31,011 nucleotides of DNA, taken from the NCBI GenBank assembly GCA_902517315.1, contig CABYBP010000014.1, positions 1 through 31,011 on the forward strand. The letters run 5' to 3'. Position 1 is the first letter of the stretch. The number at the start of each line of letters is the position of its first letter. The translations under genes were made by a program, and so were the position numbers. Positions 22,648 through 30,702 of this stretch are shown piece after piece. The notes under the pieces were generated by a model. The model was not told the origin of the DNA. It made no database searches and saw only the letters and a list, made by a program, of their open reading frames with translations. Source of the DNA: an uncultured Alphaproteobacteria bacterium (GTDB lineage: Bacteria > Pseudomonadota > Alphaproteobacteria > HIMB59 > GCA-002718135).

Positions 22648-23565
22648 TTACTTAATTGCTCTTCTTAATCTGTCATTTATAGTTTTCCCTAATCCTTTAT
22701 CAGGTATTTCTGCTACAGCAATTCTTTTACATTTACTTTGATCCAACTTATGAAGAAAATGATAAAAATTTATTGCTGCTTCATTTAAATTCTTTCTATT
22801 ACTCAAATTTAAATTAATTATTTTAGATTTTAATTTATTATTTCCAAAATTTAATAAACCTTCATCTTTTAGTATTTTCTTTGCATTCATTCTTATTGGT
22901 TTTAAAGTTGAATAGTGTTTTTTTAAATTGCCAGGTGAAATTGAGGATTTTTTTTTGATTTTTACTTTTGCAAATTTGTTTAAATCTTCAACAGTAATAC
23001 TCCCATACCTTAGTACTTCAATTTTATTTTTATTATCAATTCTTACAACTGTAGACTCTAGCCCGCGAGTTGATTGTTTATCTTTTAAAACAAAAATTTT
23101 TTTTTGTAGAATAGGGTCAATATCCATAATATTGGTTACGGAAGTTCTTTCTGACAGATTAGCACTAGGAGCTGCAATAGGTAGGTCAAATAAAGTAATT
23201 AATTTATTAGCCAATTTGTTACTAGGAATTCTGCAGCCAACTAAAGTTGAGTTATTAGAGACTAATTTTGATATTTTAGAATTTTTTCTTTTCTTTAATA
23301 TTATTGTTAGAGGACCAGGCCAAAATTTAGAACCTAATTTTTTTTCAAATTTATTTAAAATAAAATATTTCTCTATTTGTTTAATACTTTTAAAGTGACA
23401 GATAATTGGGTTAGCTCTCGGTCTTTTTTTTACTTTAAAAATAGATTTTACAGCCTCATCGTTTGTTGCATCTGCTCCAAGACCAAATACTGTTTCTGTG
23501 GGAAATATTACAAGTTCTCCACTGCTTAATAAATTTTTTGCAATATCTAACTTATTTTTTTTCAT
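22648..23565 (-). CDS. tsaC: Threonylcarbamoyl-AMP synthase (Sua5/TsaC family)
   Basis: This 305-aa enzyme makes L-threonylcarbamoyladenylate from threonine, bicarbonate and ATP for t6A37 modification of tRNAs that read ANN codons. The YrdC domain occupies about residues 1-200, with ELVIFPTETVFGLGADATN, KKRPRANPI, the FWPGPLTII segment and APSANLSERTSVT. A linker SPGNLKKHYS is followed by a Sua5-type C-terminal domain ending GLGKTINDRLRRAIK, so this is the longer Sua5 form rather than the short TsaC form. It is convergent with puuB, with one base between the stops, and divergent from parA. It is an ordinary housekeeping gene; only the long-form architecture is notable. Confidence 0.5.
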   Translation of the reverse strand: MKKNKLDIAKNLLSSGELVIFPTETVFGLGADATNDEAVKSIFKVKKRPRANPIICHFKSIKQIEKYFILNKFEKKLGSKFWPGPLTIILKKRKNSKISKLVSNNSTLVGCRIPSNKLANKLITLFDLPIAAPSANLSERTSVTNIMDIDPILQKKIFVLKDKQSTRGLESTVVRIDNKNKIEVLRYGSITVEDLNKFAKVKIKKKSSISPGNLKKHYSTLKPIRMNAKKILKDEGLLNFGNNKLKSKIINLNLSNRKNLNEAAINFYHFLHKLDQSKCKRIAVAEIPDKGLGKTINDRLRRAIK

Positions 23566-23622
23566 ATTTTTTTATAAAATGTTTCCATCTATCTTTAAAA
23601 TAGTTATTATCAATACTTGTAT

Positions 23623-24255
23623 ATGGGAAAAGTTATAGCATTTTCGAATCAAAAAGGTGGCTCAGGTAAATCGACACTTTCAGCAAATTTATCAGTTTTG
23701 TGGAGCAATAGTGGTTACAAAGTAGCTGTTATAGATGCTGATGCACAAAAAAGTCTATCATATTGGTTTGAAGCTAGAAAATCTTATTATGGTGAAGATG
23801 ATATTGGAATAACTCAATTAAATTTTGATATAAGGAATTTAATAGATGAAATTAAAGCAATAAAAAGAAAATATGATTTTATAATAATTGATAGCCCTCC
23901 ATCTATAACTTTTGAAACAATGCAGGTTGTAAAAGCTTCTGATAGGGTATTTGTTCCAGTACAACCAAGTCCAGTTGATTTAATGGCCACACTGCCTTTT
24001 TTAAAAATTGCTAAACAAGAGAGAAAAAATCCAATAATTATTCTTAATAGGGTTATGCCGAGAGCAAAATTAACTGACGCAATGATTTTGCGTTTAAGAT
24101 ATGCTGGTGCTAAAATTGCTCGCTCCCGACTGTCTAGCAAAGTATTATTTGCAGAAACATTCTCAGTTGGAAGGGGAGTAGTTGATATAAGTGTTACATC
24201 AGACGCCTCAAAAGAAATAATTAATGTTGGAAACGAAATTTTAAGAAATTTCTAA
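23623..24255 (+). CDS. ParA/MinD-type ATPase (orphan)
   Basis: This 210-aa P-loop ATPase of the ParA family carries the deviant Walker A KGGSGKST at 11-18, DADAQKSLSYW as switch region and IIIDSPPSIT as Walker B. The length is typical of the short ParA forms that lack an N-terminal helix-turn-helix. No ParB or centromere-like repeat is next to it, so it is probably not the chromosome-segregation pair. Short orphan ParA proteins position protein cargoes such as chemoreceptor clusters or carboxysomes, but the cargo here is unknown. The start is ATG 23623; TTG at 23617 would add two residues. It is divergent from tsaC and 4 bp upstream of glmU, likely co-transcribed with it. Confidence 0.5.
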   Translation: MGKVIAFSNQKGGSGKSTLSANLSVLWSNSGYKVAVIDADAQKSLSYWFEARKSYYGEDDIGITQLNFDIRNLIDEIKAIKRKYDFIIIDSPPSITFETMQVVKASDRVFVPVQPSPVDLMATLPFLKIAKQERKNPIIILNRVMPRAKLTDAMILRLRYAGAKIARSRLSSKVLFAETFSVGRGVVDISVTSDASKEIINVGNEILRNF

Positions 24256-24259
24256 CTTA

Positions 24260-25558
24260 ATGTCTGATATTACAACTGTTATACTTGCTGCAGGCAATAG
24301 TAAGAGATTTAAAGTAAGTAAATCAAAGCTTGTCTATCCATTATGTGGATTACCAATTGTTTCACATATTTTTAATATTGCAAAAAAAATATCAGATAAA
24401 AATATATTTATTGTATGTAATGAAAAAAATAAAGAAGAATTAAAGTTAATATTAAATACCTCTAAGTTAGTTGTTCAAAAAAAACAAAAAGGAACTGCTG
24501 ATGCAATTGAGCAAATTAAAAAATATGTTAAATCAAAAAATATTTTAATTTTATTTGGAGATACACCTTTAGTTGAAGTTAAAGATATAAGAAAACTAGT
24601 AAGTAAATTTAAAAAAAGTAAAGCGAAAGCTTCATTAATTGCATTTAATACATTAGAACCACATGGCTATGGTAGGTTATTATTAAATAATAGCAATGTT
24701 GAAGAAATAATTGAGCAAATCAATTTAAAACCTGAACAAAAAAAAATCAATTTATGTAATTCTGGTATTTTAATAGCAAATACTAAATTATTATTTGATA
24801 ATTTAAAAAATATTAAAGAAAATAAAATAAAAAAAGAAAGATATCTTCCTGATATTTGCAAAATTTTTTCAAAAAAAAATATTCCTATCAATTATATTGA
24901 GTGCAACAAAGAAACAATGTTGGGCATAAATACATTGGATGATTTTAATGTTGTACAAAATATCTTGCAAAAAAAATACGTAAAAAATTTTATAAAAAAT
25001 GGAGTCAATTTTTTAAAACCTAATACTTGTTATTTAAGTTATGACACCAAAATTGAACCTACTGTTACTATTGAAAGCAATGTTACAATAAAGGAAAAAA
25101 CAATTATAAAAAAAGGCTCAATAGTTAAAAGTAATTCATACTTAGAGGAAGTAATAATAGGTGAAAATTCACATATTGGTCCAAATGCTAGATTAAGGCC
25201 AAAAACTAAAATTGGTAAAAAATCAAAGATTGGCAATTTTGTTGAAATTAAAAATTCAAAAATTGGAAATAATGTTTCTATTGCTCATCTTTCTTATGTT
25301 GGAGATTCAAAAATAGGAAACAATGTAAACATAGGCGCTGGTACAATTACTTGTAACTATGATGGAAAGAAAAAACATAAAACAGTAATAAAAGATAATG
25401 TATTTATAGGTTCAAACACGTCACTCATTGCCCCAGTTGTAATTGAGTCTAAATCTAGAATTGGTGCAGGTAGTGTTATCGATAAAAATATTCCCAAAAA
25501 TACACTTGCTATTGAAAGATCAGCCTTAAAAATTCTAAGAAATAAAAGGTCTAAATAA
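24260..25558 (+). CDS. glmU: Bifunctional UDP-N-acetylglucosamine pyrophosphorylase / glucosamine-1-phosphate acetyltransferase
   Basis: This 432-aa enzyme acetylates glucosamine-1-phosphate and transfers it to UTP, giving UDP-GlcNAc for peptidoglycan and lipopolysaccharide. The N-terminal nucleotidyltransferase has LAAGNSKRF, where the usual signature is LAAGxGTRM; the catalytic Arg and a following Lys are kept but the GT pair is not. GTADAIEQ, GDTPLVE, HGYGRLLL and NSGILIA fit the family. The C-terminal left-handed beta-helix shows repeated hexapeptides, RLRPKTKIG, the catalytic His in IAHLSYVGD, NIGAGTITCNYDG and GSNTSLIAPV. It is shorter than the usual 450-460 aa. The start follows the parA stop by 4 bp. 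Confidence 0.5.
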   Translation: MSDITTVILAAGNSKRFKVSKSKLVYPLCGLPIVSHIFNIAKKISDKNIFIVCNEKNKEELKLILNTSKLVVQKKQKGTADAIEQIKKYVKSKNILILFGDTPLVEVKDIRKLVSKFKKSKAKASLIAFNTLEPHGYGRLLLNNSNVEEIIEQINLKPEQKKINLCNSGILIANTKLLFDNLKNIKENKIKKERYLPDICKIFSKKNIPINYIECNKETMLGINTLDDFNVVQNILQKKYVKNFIKNGVNFLKPNTCYLSYDTKIEPTVTIESNVTIKEKTIIKKGSIVKSNSYLEEVIIGENSHIGPNARLRPKTKIGKKSKIGNFVEIKNSKIGNNVSIAHLSYVGDSKIGNNVNIGAGTITCNYDGKKKHKTVIKDNVFIGSNTSLIAPVVIESKSRIGAGSVIDKNIPKNTLAIERSALKILRNKRSK

Positions 25559-25605
25559 TAACCCTTGTTTCAATATATATTAGGGTTTATGAGCCTTTTC
25601 AAATT

Positions 25606-26979
25606 ATGAAAGAAAAATGGTCACCAAAAAGTTGGAGAAATAAAGATGCTCTTCATATGCCAAACTATCAGAATGAAGATCATCTAAATAAAACTCTAAA
25701 TGAAATTTCCAAATATCCACCTTTAGTTTTTGCTGGAGAGGCAAGGCTATTAAAAAAGAAACTTGGTGAAGTTGCAAACGGAAATGCTTTTTTATTACAA
25801 GGTGGAGATTGTGCAGAAAGTTTTGCAGATTTTCATCCAGATAATATTAGAGATACATTTAAAGTTATTTTACAAATGGCTGTTGTTTTGACGTTTGGTG
25901 CTTCTTGTCCAATTGTTAAAGTAGGAAGAATTGCTGGACAATTTGCGAAGCCAAGATCATCTGCCACAGAAGTCATTAATGATTTAGAACTCGAGTCTTA
26001 TAAAGGCGATATAATTAATGGGATCGACTTTAATCAAAAAGACAGAGATCCTAATCCAGATAGATTGATTCAAGCCTATAATCAGTCTGCTTCAACACTT
26101 AATTTATTAAGAGCTTTTTCTCAAGGCGGTTTTGCCAATTTAAATAAAATACATCAATGGAACCTAAATTTTGTTAAAGGTGAAAATGCTGCTAAATTTA
26201 GAGAGATATCTTCTAGAATTGATGAATGCTTATCTTTTATGGAAGCATGTGGAATAAATGGAAACAGTGTAAGACAACTAAATGAAACAGACTTCTTTAC
26301 AAGTCATGAAGCTTTACTTCTTCAATATGAGGAAGCATTAACAAGAATAGATAGTACTTCAGGTAAGTGGTACGATGTTTCAGCTCACATGTTGTGGGTA
26401 GGTGACAGAACACGACAACTGGATGGAGCACATATTGAATTTTTAAGAGGTATTGAGAACCCTATAGGTATTAAAGTTGGACCAAGTACAAAGACAGAAG
26501 AACTATTAAAAATATTAGATGTTTTAAATCCAAATAACGAAACTGGAAAAATAACGCTAATATGTAGAATGGGTCATGAAAAAGTTAGTGGAATACTTTC
26601 AAAAATAATTAGGTCAGTTAATTCAGCTGGTAAAAATGTTGTTTGGACTTGTGACCCGATGCATGGAAATACTATAAAATCTAACACGGGTTTTAAAACT
26701 AGGCCATTAAAAGATATAATTTCTGAAATTCAGCAATTTTTTCAAATTCACAGAAGTGAAGGAACATATCCTGGTGGAGTACATTTAGAAATGACTGGTC
26801 AAGATGTTACAGAATGTATGGGAGGTCTTCAAGAAATAACTGATGAAGATCTAAAAAATAGATATCATACATATTGTGACCCGAGACTAAATGCCTCGCA
26901 GTCTCTAGAATTGGCTTTTTTATTATCAGATTTTTTAAAAGAAGAAAAATTGCTCTCAAAGCAATCTTCAAATTTATAA
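25606..26979 (+). CDS. 3-deoxy-7-phosphoheptulonate synthase, class II
   Basis: This 457-aa class II (plant/Mycobacterium-type) DAHP synthase condenses phosphoenolpyruvate and erythrose-4-phosphate as the first step of the shikimate pathway. Hallmarks are the opening WSPKSWRNK, FAGEARLLKKKLGEVANGNAFLLQGGDCAESF with the metal-binding Cys, KVGRIAGQFAKPRS, MLWVGDRTRQLDGAHIEFLRGI, CRMGHEKV, WTCDPMHGNT, GGVHLEMTGQDVTECMGG and the C-terminal CDPRLNASQSLELAFLL. Length and motif order are normal. No other aromatic gene is adjacent. It lies 47 bp after glmU and is followed 21 bp later by nadE on the same strand. Confidence 0.5.
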   Translation: MKEKWSPKSWRNKDALHMPNYQNEDHLNKTLNEISKYPPLVFAGEARLLKKKLGEVANGNAFLLQGGDCAESFADFHPDNIRDTFKVILQMAVVLTFGASCPIVKVGRIAGQFAKPRSSATEVINDLELESYKGDIINGIDFNQKDRDPNPDRLIQAYNQSASTLNLLRAFSQGGFANLNKIHQWNLNFVKGENAAKFREISSRIDECLSFMEACGINGNSVRQLNETDFFTSHEALLLQYEEALTRIDSTSGKWYDVSAHMLWVGDRTRQLDGAHIEFLRGIENPIGIKVGPSTKTEELLKILDVLNPNNETGKITLICRMGHEKVSGILSKIIRSVNSAGKNVVWTCDPMHGNTIKSNTGFKTRPLKDIISEIQQFFQIHRSEGTYPGGVHLEMTGQDVTECMGGLQEITDEDLKNRYHTYCDPRLNASQSLELAFLLSDFLKEEKLLSKQSSNL

Positions 26980-27000
26980 ATTTATATTTATATAATACCT

Positions 27001-27741
27001 ATGAATTCAAAAGATAAAATTAGATACATATCTAACTGGATTAAAGATTATGCTACATCCATAAATAATAATCCAACTACACTAGTAATAGGAGTGTCAG
27101 GAGGAGTTGATTCAGCTCTTACTAGCACATTATGTGCTCATACTGGTTTAAATACCATAGCTGTTTCAATGCCTATTAAGCAAAATTCATCACAACATGA
27201 TTTAAGTTTAAGACATTTAGAATTTTTAGAACAAAATTACTCAAATGTAGAAACAAAAATAGTTGATTTAGATAATGTTTTTAAAACTTTTCAAAATACA
27301 ATGCAAAATTTTGATAGTGAGTTAGCTTTTGCAAATTCAAGATCTAGACTGAGAATGATAACTCTATACCAAATAGCTCAAAGTAATAATGGTATAGTTG
27401 TTGGTACTGGAAATAAAGTTGAAGATTTTGGTGTTGGATTTTATACAAAATATGGTGATGGAGGAGTAGATATATCGCCAATAGCAGATTGTACTAAAAC
27501 TGAGGTATGGGAATTAGCCGAAGAAATTGGGGTTATAAAAGATATTATTAGCGCAGCACCGACAGATGGTTTATGGGATGACAGTAGAAATGATGAAAGC
27601 CAGCTTGGTCTTTCATATAAGCAATTAGAAGAAGCAATGGAAAATAAGTCTAGTGAATACTACAGTAGATACGAAGAAATTAGAAAGCCAAATCTTCATA
27701 AGATGAAGCCTATTCCTGTTTGCGAAATTCCTAAAGAATAA
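27001..27741 (+). CDS. nadE: NAD+ synthetase, ammonia-dependent type
   Basis: This 246-aa enzyme amidates nicotinic acid adenine dinucleotide to NAD+ with ATP. The PP-loop SGGVDS at 33-38, VVGTGNKVEDFGVGFYTKYGDGGVDISPIADCTKTEVWELAE and the PTDGLWDDSRNDESQLG region are typical of NadE. The length shows that the N-terminal glutaminase domain of the glutamine-dependent form is absent, so free ammonia is the expected donor. No Shine-Dalgarno precedes the ATG, and a TATAAT lies only 5 bp upstream, so the start may be leaderless or reached by read-through from the DAHP synthase gene. It is 1 bp from gltX. Confidence 0.5.
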   Translation: MNSKDKIRYISNWIKDYATSINNNPTTLVIGVSGGVDSALTSTLCAHTGLNTIAVSMPIKQNSSQHDLSLRHLEFLEQNYSNVETKIVDLDNVFKTFQNTMQNFDSELAFANSRSRLRMITLYQIAQSNNGIVVGTGNKVEDFGVGFYTKYGDGGVDISPIADCTKTEVWELAEEIGVIKDIISAAPTDGLWDDSRNDESQLGLSYKQLEEAMENKSSEYYSRYEEIRKPNLHKMKPIPVCEIPKE

Positions 27742-27742
27742 T

Positions 27743-29077
27743 ATGAAATGTAGGTTCGCCCCTAGCCCTACAGGAAAAATACATATCGGTAATGCCAGAT
27801 CAGCAATTTTGAATTGGATTTTTTGTAAAAAAAATCAAGGTGAGTTTGTATTAAGAATTGATGATACTGATGTCAATAGGAGTACTAAAGAATTTGAGAA
27901 AAGTATTAAAGATGATCTTACATGGCTTGGATTGAATTGGAGTTATACTTTTAATCAATCCTCAAGGAAAAATATTTACAATGAAAAAATCCAAATTTTA
28001 AAACAAAAGAAAAGACTTTATCCATGTTTTGAAACAGAAGAGGAATTAGCTTTAAAGAAAAAATCTCTATTATCCTCTGGTAAGCCACCTATTTATGATA
28101 GATCATCGCTAAATCTAAGTGATGAAGAAGTAGAAAAAAAAATACAATCTGGAACTCAACCTCATTGGAGATTCAAATTAGATGATGAAAATATTAGTTG
28201 GAAAGATATTATTAAAGGGAATGTTGCATTTGATTCCAAAAATTTAAGTGACCCTGTTTTAATTAGAGCTGATGGAACGTTGTTATACCATTTACCGTCA
28301 GTCATTGATGATATTGAAGAAAAAATCACACATATTATTAGAGGGGAAGATCACATAGCTAATACTGCTTATCATATTCAAATTTTTAAGGCTCTTGAAT
28401 CTTCAATTCCATCATTTGCTCATCATCCATTCTTAGTTGATGAAACTGGTAAAGGTTTTAGCAAAAGGCTTGGAAGTCTTTCAATTGAAAATTTTAGAAA
28501 TGAGGGATACGAAAACATTACGTTACTTAATTATTTTCTTTTTATAGGTTCGAGTAGTAATATTAATCCAATCAAAGATTTAAATGAAATAGTAAAAAAA
28601 TTTGATATTCAAAGCTTATCTAAATCTTCTACAAAATTTTCAATTGAATCCTTAAGAAACCTTAACGAAAATACCATTAAATTATTTAGTTACAATGAGA
28701 TTAATCATAAGTTAAAAAATATAAAATCTAATTTTCAAAAAGAGAGTTTTTGGCGTTTTATTAAAAATAATATTTCTTTTATTAAACAAGCTAAAGAATG
28801 GGAAGAAGTAATTATAAAAATAAATTATGCTAAAGATTTAAATATTGATGATAATTTTATTAGTACGGCAGTAGATGAATTACCCGAAGATCCTTTTGAT
28901 GAAAAAACATGGGATCATTGGACCTCAAAAATTAACAAAAAAACTGGACTTAAAGGAAAAGATTTATTTATGCCTCTGAGGTTAATTTTGACAGGAAAAT
29001 CTCATGGACCTGAATTAAAATATCTACTACCATTATTTGATAGAAACGGAATTTTGCAAAAACTTGGAAAAATCTAG
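27743..29077 (+). CDS. gltX: Glutamyl-tRNA synthetase
   Basis: This 444-aa class I aminoacyl-tRNA synthetase charges tRNA-Glu and, in organisms lacking GlnRS, possibly tRNA-Gln. The N-terminal catalytic domain has FAPSPTGKIHIGNARSAI with HIGN at 14-17, LRIDDTDVNRS, and HIIRGEDHIANTAYHIQI. The second motif reads FSKRLGS (Ser240-Lys241-Arg242), the variant of KMSKS seen in an alphaproteobacterial GluRS branch. The C-terminal anticodon-binding region is shorter than in the ~470-aa enzymes. Alphaproteobacteria often hold two GluRS genes, so this may be one of a pair; the other is not in the window. It lies 1 bp after nadE and ahead of cimA on the same strand. Confidence 0.5.
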   Translation: MKCRFAPSPTGKIHIGNARSAILNWIFCKKNQGEFVLRIDDTDVNRSTKEFEKSIKDDLTWLGLNWSYTFNQSSRKNIYNEKIQILKQKKRLYPCFETEEELALKKKSLLSSGKPPIYDRSSLNLSDEEVEKKIQSGTQPHWRFKLDDENISWKDIIKGNVAFDSKNLSDPVLIRADGTLLYHLPSVIDDIEEKITHIIRGEDHIANTAYHIQIFKALESSIPSFAHHPFLVDETGKGFSKRLGSLSIENFRNEGYENITLLNYFLFIGSSSNINPIKDLNEIVKKFDIQSLSKSSTKFSIESLRNLNENTIKLFSYNEINHKLKNIKSNFQKESFWRFIKNNISFIKQAKEWEEVIIKINYAKDLNIDDNFISTAVDELPEDPFDEKTWDHWTSKINKKTGLKGKDLFMPLRLILTGKSHGPELKYLLPLFDRNGILQKLGKI

Positions 29078-29115
29078 TAAATTTTAATTTATACTCTATT
29101 AGCGATCTAGTAATT

Positions 29116-30702
29116 ATGGAAGACAAAGTATATTTATTCGATACCACACTTAGAGATGGTCAGCAAACAACAGGAGTTAATTTCTCTGTTAGTGATAAAA
29201 TGAATATTTCCCAACATCTTGATGATTTAGGAATAGACTATATTGAAGGTGGATGGCCAGGAGCAAATCCTACCGATAATGATTTTTTTTCAAGAAATAC
29301 AAAATTTTCAAAAAGTAAATTGACTGCCTTTGGTATGACTAGAAGACCAGGTAGAAGTTCTGACAACGATCCAGGATTAAACGCACTTATAAATTCTAGC
29401 GCAAGTTGTGTTTGCATTGTAGGTAAATCATCATCATTTCACGTAAAAAATGCTTTAGAAATATCTGAAGATGAGAATTTAAAAATGATAAGTGATAGTA
29501 TTCAATCAATAAAAACTAAAAACAAAGAGCCAATTTTTGATGCAGAGCATTTTTTTGATGGCTTTAAAGAAAATAAAGAGTTTGCATTAAGTTGTATTAA
29601 AGCAGCGTATGAAGCTGGTGCAAGATGGGTTGTTCTTTGTGATACAAATGGAGGAACCCTTCCAGATGAAATTTACAATATTGTTTCAGAAGTAGTAAAA
29701 GTTATACCAGGTCAAAATGTTGGCATACATGCTCACAATGATACTGATAATGCAGTTGCAAATGCATTAGCAGCTATTAATGCTGGAGCAAGACAGATAC
29801 AGGGAACAATTAACGGTTTAGGAGAAAGATGTGGAAATACTAATTTAATTTCCTTAATTCCATCTTTGGTTCTAAAAACAAAATATAAAACAAATATTTC
29901 TAAAGATAAATTAAAAAATTTAATTCATATTTCTAGAACATTAAATGATATTCTTAACATGACTTCAAGAAAAAATGCTCCATATGTTGGAGATCACGCT
30001 TTCTCTCATAAAGGTGGGTTGCATGCATCTGCAATAGAAAAAAATTCTTCAACTTATGAACATATTAAGCCAGAAATAGTTGGTAATTCTAGAAACGTCG
30101 TAATTTCTAATCAGGCAGGAAGATCTAATATATTAAATCAATTAAATAAGATTAATATTGATCTGCACAAAAATGAAATCAACAGTATCTTAGAGATTAT
30201 CAAGGAAAAAGAATCAGAAGGATATTCATTTGATACTGCTTTAGCTAGTTTTGAATTATTAGTTAGACGTCATCTTGGTCATTTTGAGGATTTTTATAAC
30301 TTAGAAAAATTTAGAGTCACAGACGAAAGAAGATGGAATGCTAAAGGTGAAATAGTTACTGAAGCAGAAGCTACAGTATTTTTAAAAGTTAAAGATTCAA
30401 ATATGATGACAGTGGGCACTGGAAATGGTCCAGTAAATGCTATTGATAGTGCATTAAGAAAAGCTCTAATTGATTATTATCCTAATCTCAAAGATTTAAA
30501 GTTAACTGATTACAAAGTTATGATTCTTTCTTCAGAAAAAGGCACTGGTGCTATCACAAGAGTTTTAATTGAATCATCTGATTCTACAAATACACATTGG
30601 ACAACTATTGGTGTATCTCCAAATATTATTGATGCATCTTATAGCGCTATTTTTGATAGCATTACTTTTAAGTTGTTTAATGATTCAAAGAATAAAAATT
30701 GA
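29116..30702 (+). CDS. cimA: Citramalate synthase
   Basis: This 528-aa enzyme is expected to condense pyruvate with acetyl-CoA to (R)-citramalate, feeding a threonine-independent route to 2-oxobutyrate and isoleucine. The HMGL-like TIM barrel starts LFDTTLRDGQQTTGVNFSVSDK and continues with IEGGWPGANPTD, LCDTNGGTLPDE, VGIHAHNDTDNAVANALAAINAGA and TINGLGERCGNTNL. The C-terminal part (from about residue 390) is a LeuA-type allosteric dimerisation domain, ending near residue 520. The IEGGWPGANPTD motif and length separate CimA from 2-isopropylmalate synthase and homocitrate synthase. The start at ATG 29116 follows gltX by 38 bp, and the gene overlaps trmJ by 4 bp. Confidence 0.5.
   Translation: MEDKVYLFDTTLRDGQQTTGVNFSVSDKMNISQHLDDLGIDYIEGGWPGANPTDNDFFSRNTKFSKSKLTAFGMTRRPGRSSDNDPGLNALINSSASCVCIVGKSSSFHVKNALEISEDENLKMISDSIQSIKTKNKEPIFDAEHFFDGFKENKEFALSCIKAAYEAGARWVVLCDTNGGTLPDEIYNIVSEVVKVIPGQNVGIHAHNDTDNAVANALAAINAGARQIQGTINGLGERCGNTNLISLIPSLVLKTKYKTNISKDKLKNLIHISRTLNDILNMTSRKNAPYVGDHAFSHKGGLHASAIEKNSSTYEHIKPEIVGNSRNVVISNQAGRSNILNQLNKINIDLHKNEINSILEIIKEKESEGYSFDTALASFELLVRRHLGHFEDFYNLEKFRVTDERRWNAKGEIVTEAEATVFLKVKDSNMMTVGTGNGPVNAIDSALRKALIDYYPNLKDLKLTDYKVMILSSEKGTGAITRVLIESSDSTNTHWTTIGVSPNIIDASYSAIFDSITFKLFNDSKNKN

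Noticed and set aside
22928..23398. 156-aa frame on the plus strand inside tsaC
   Set aside because: It is antisense to a well-supported Sua5/TsaC gene and its hydrophobic, low-complexity product comes from AT-rich codons read backwards.
23814..24140. 108-aa minus-strand frame inside parA
   Set aside because: Antisense to a clear ParA coding sequence; no motif and no ribosome site.
25560..25590. Possible hairpin after glmU (AACCCT ... AGGGTT)
   Set aside because: Only 6 bp with a loop of about 17 nt and no T-run; too weak to call a terminator.
26967..26996. Possible promoter before nadE (TTCAAA - 18 bp - TATAAT)
   Set aside because: TATAAT-like strings are common at this base composition, the -35 is poor, and it would imply a leaderless transcript; cannot be separated from chance.
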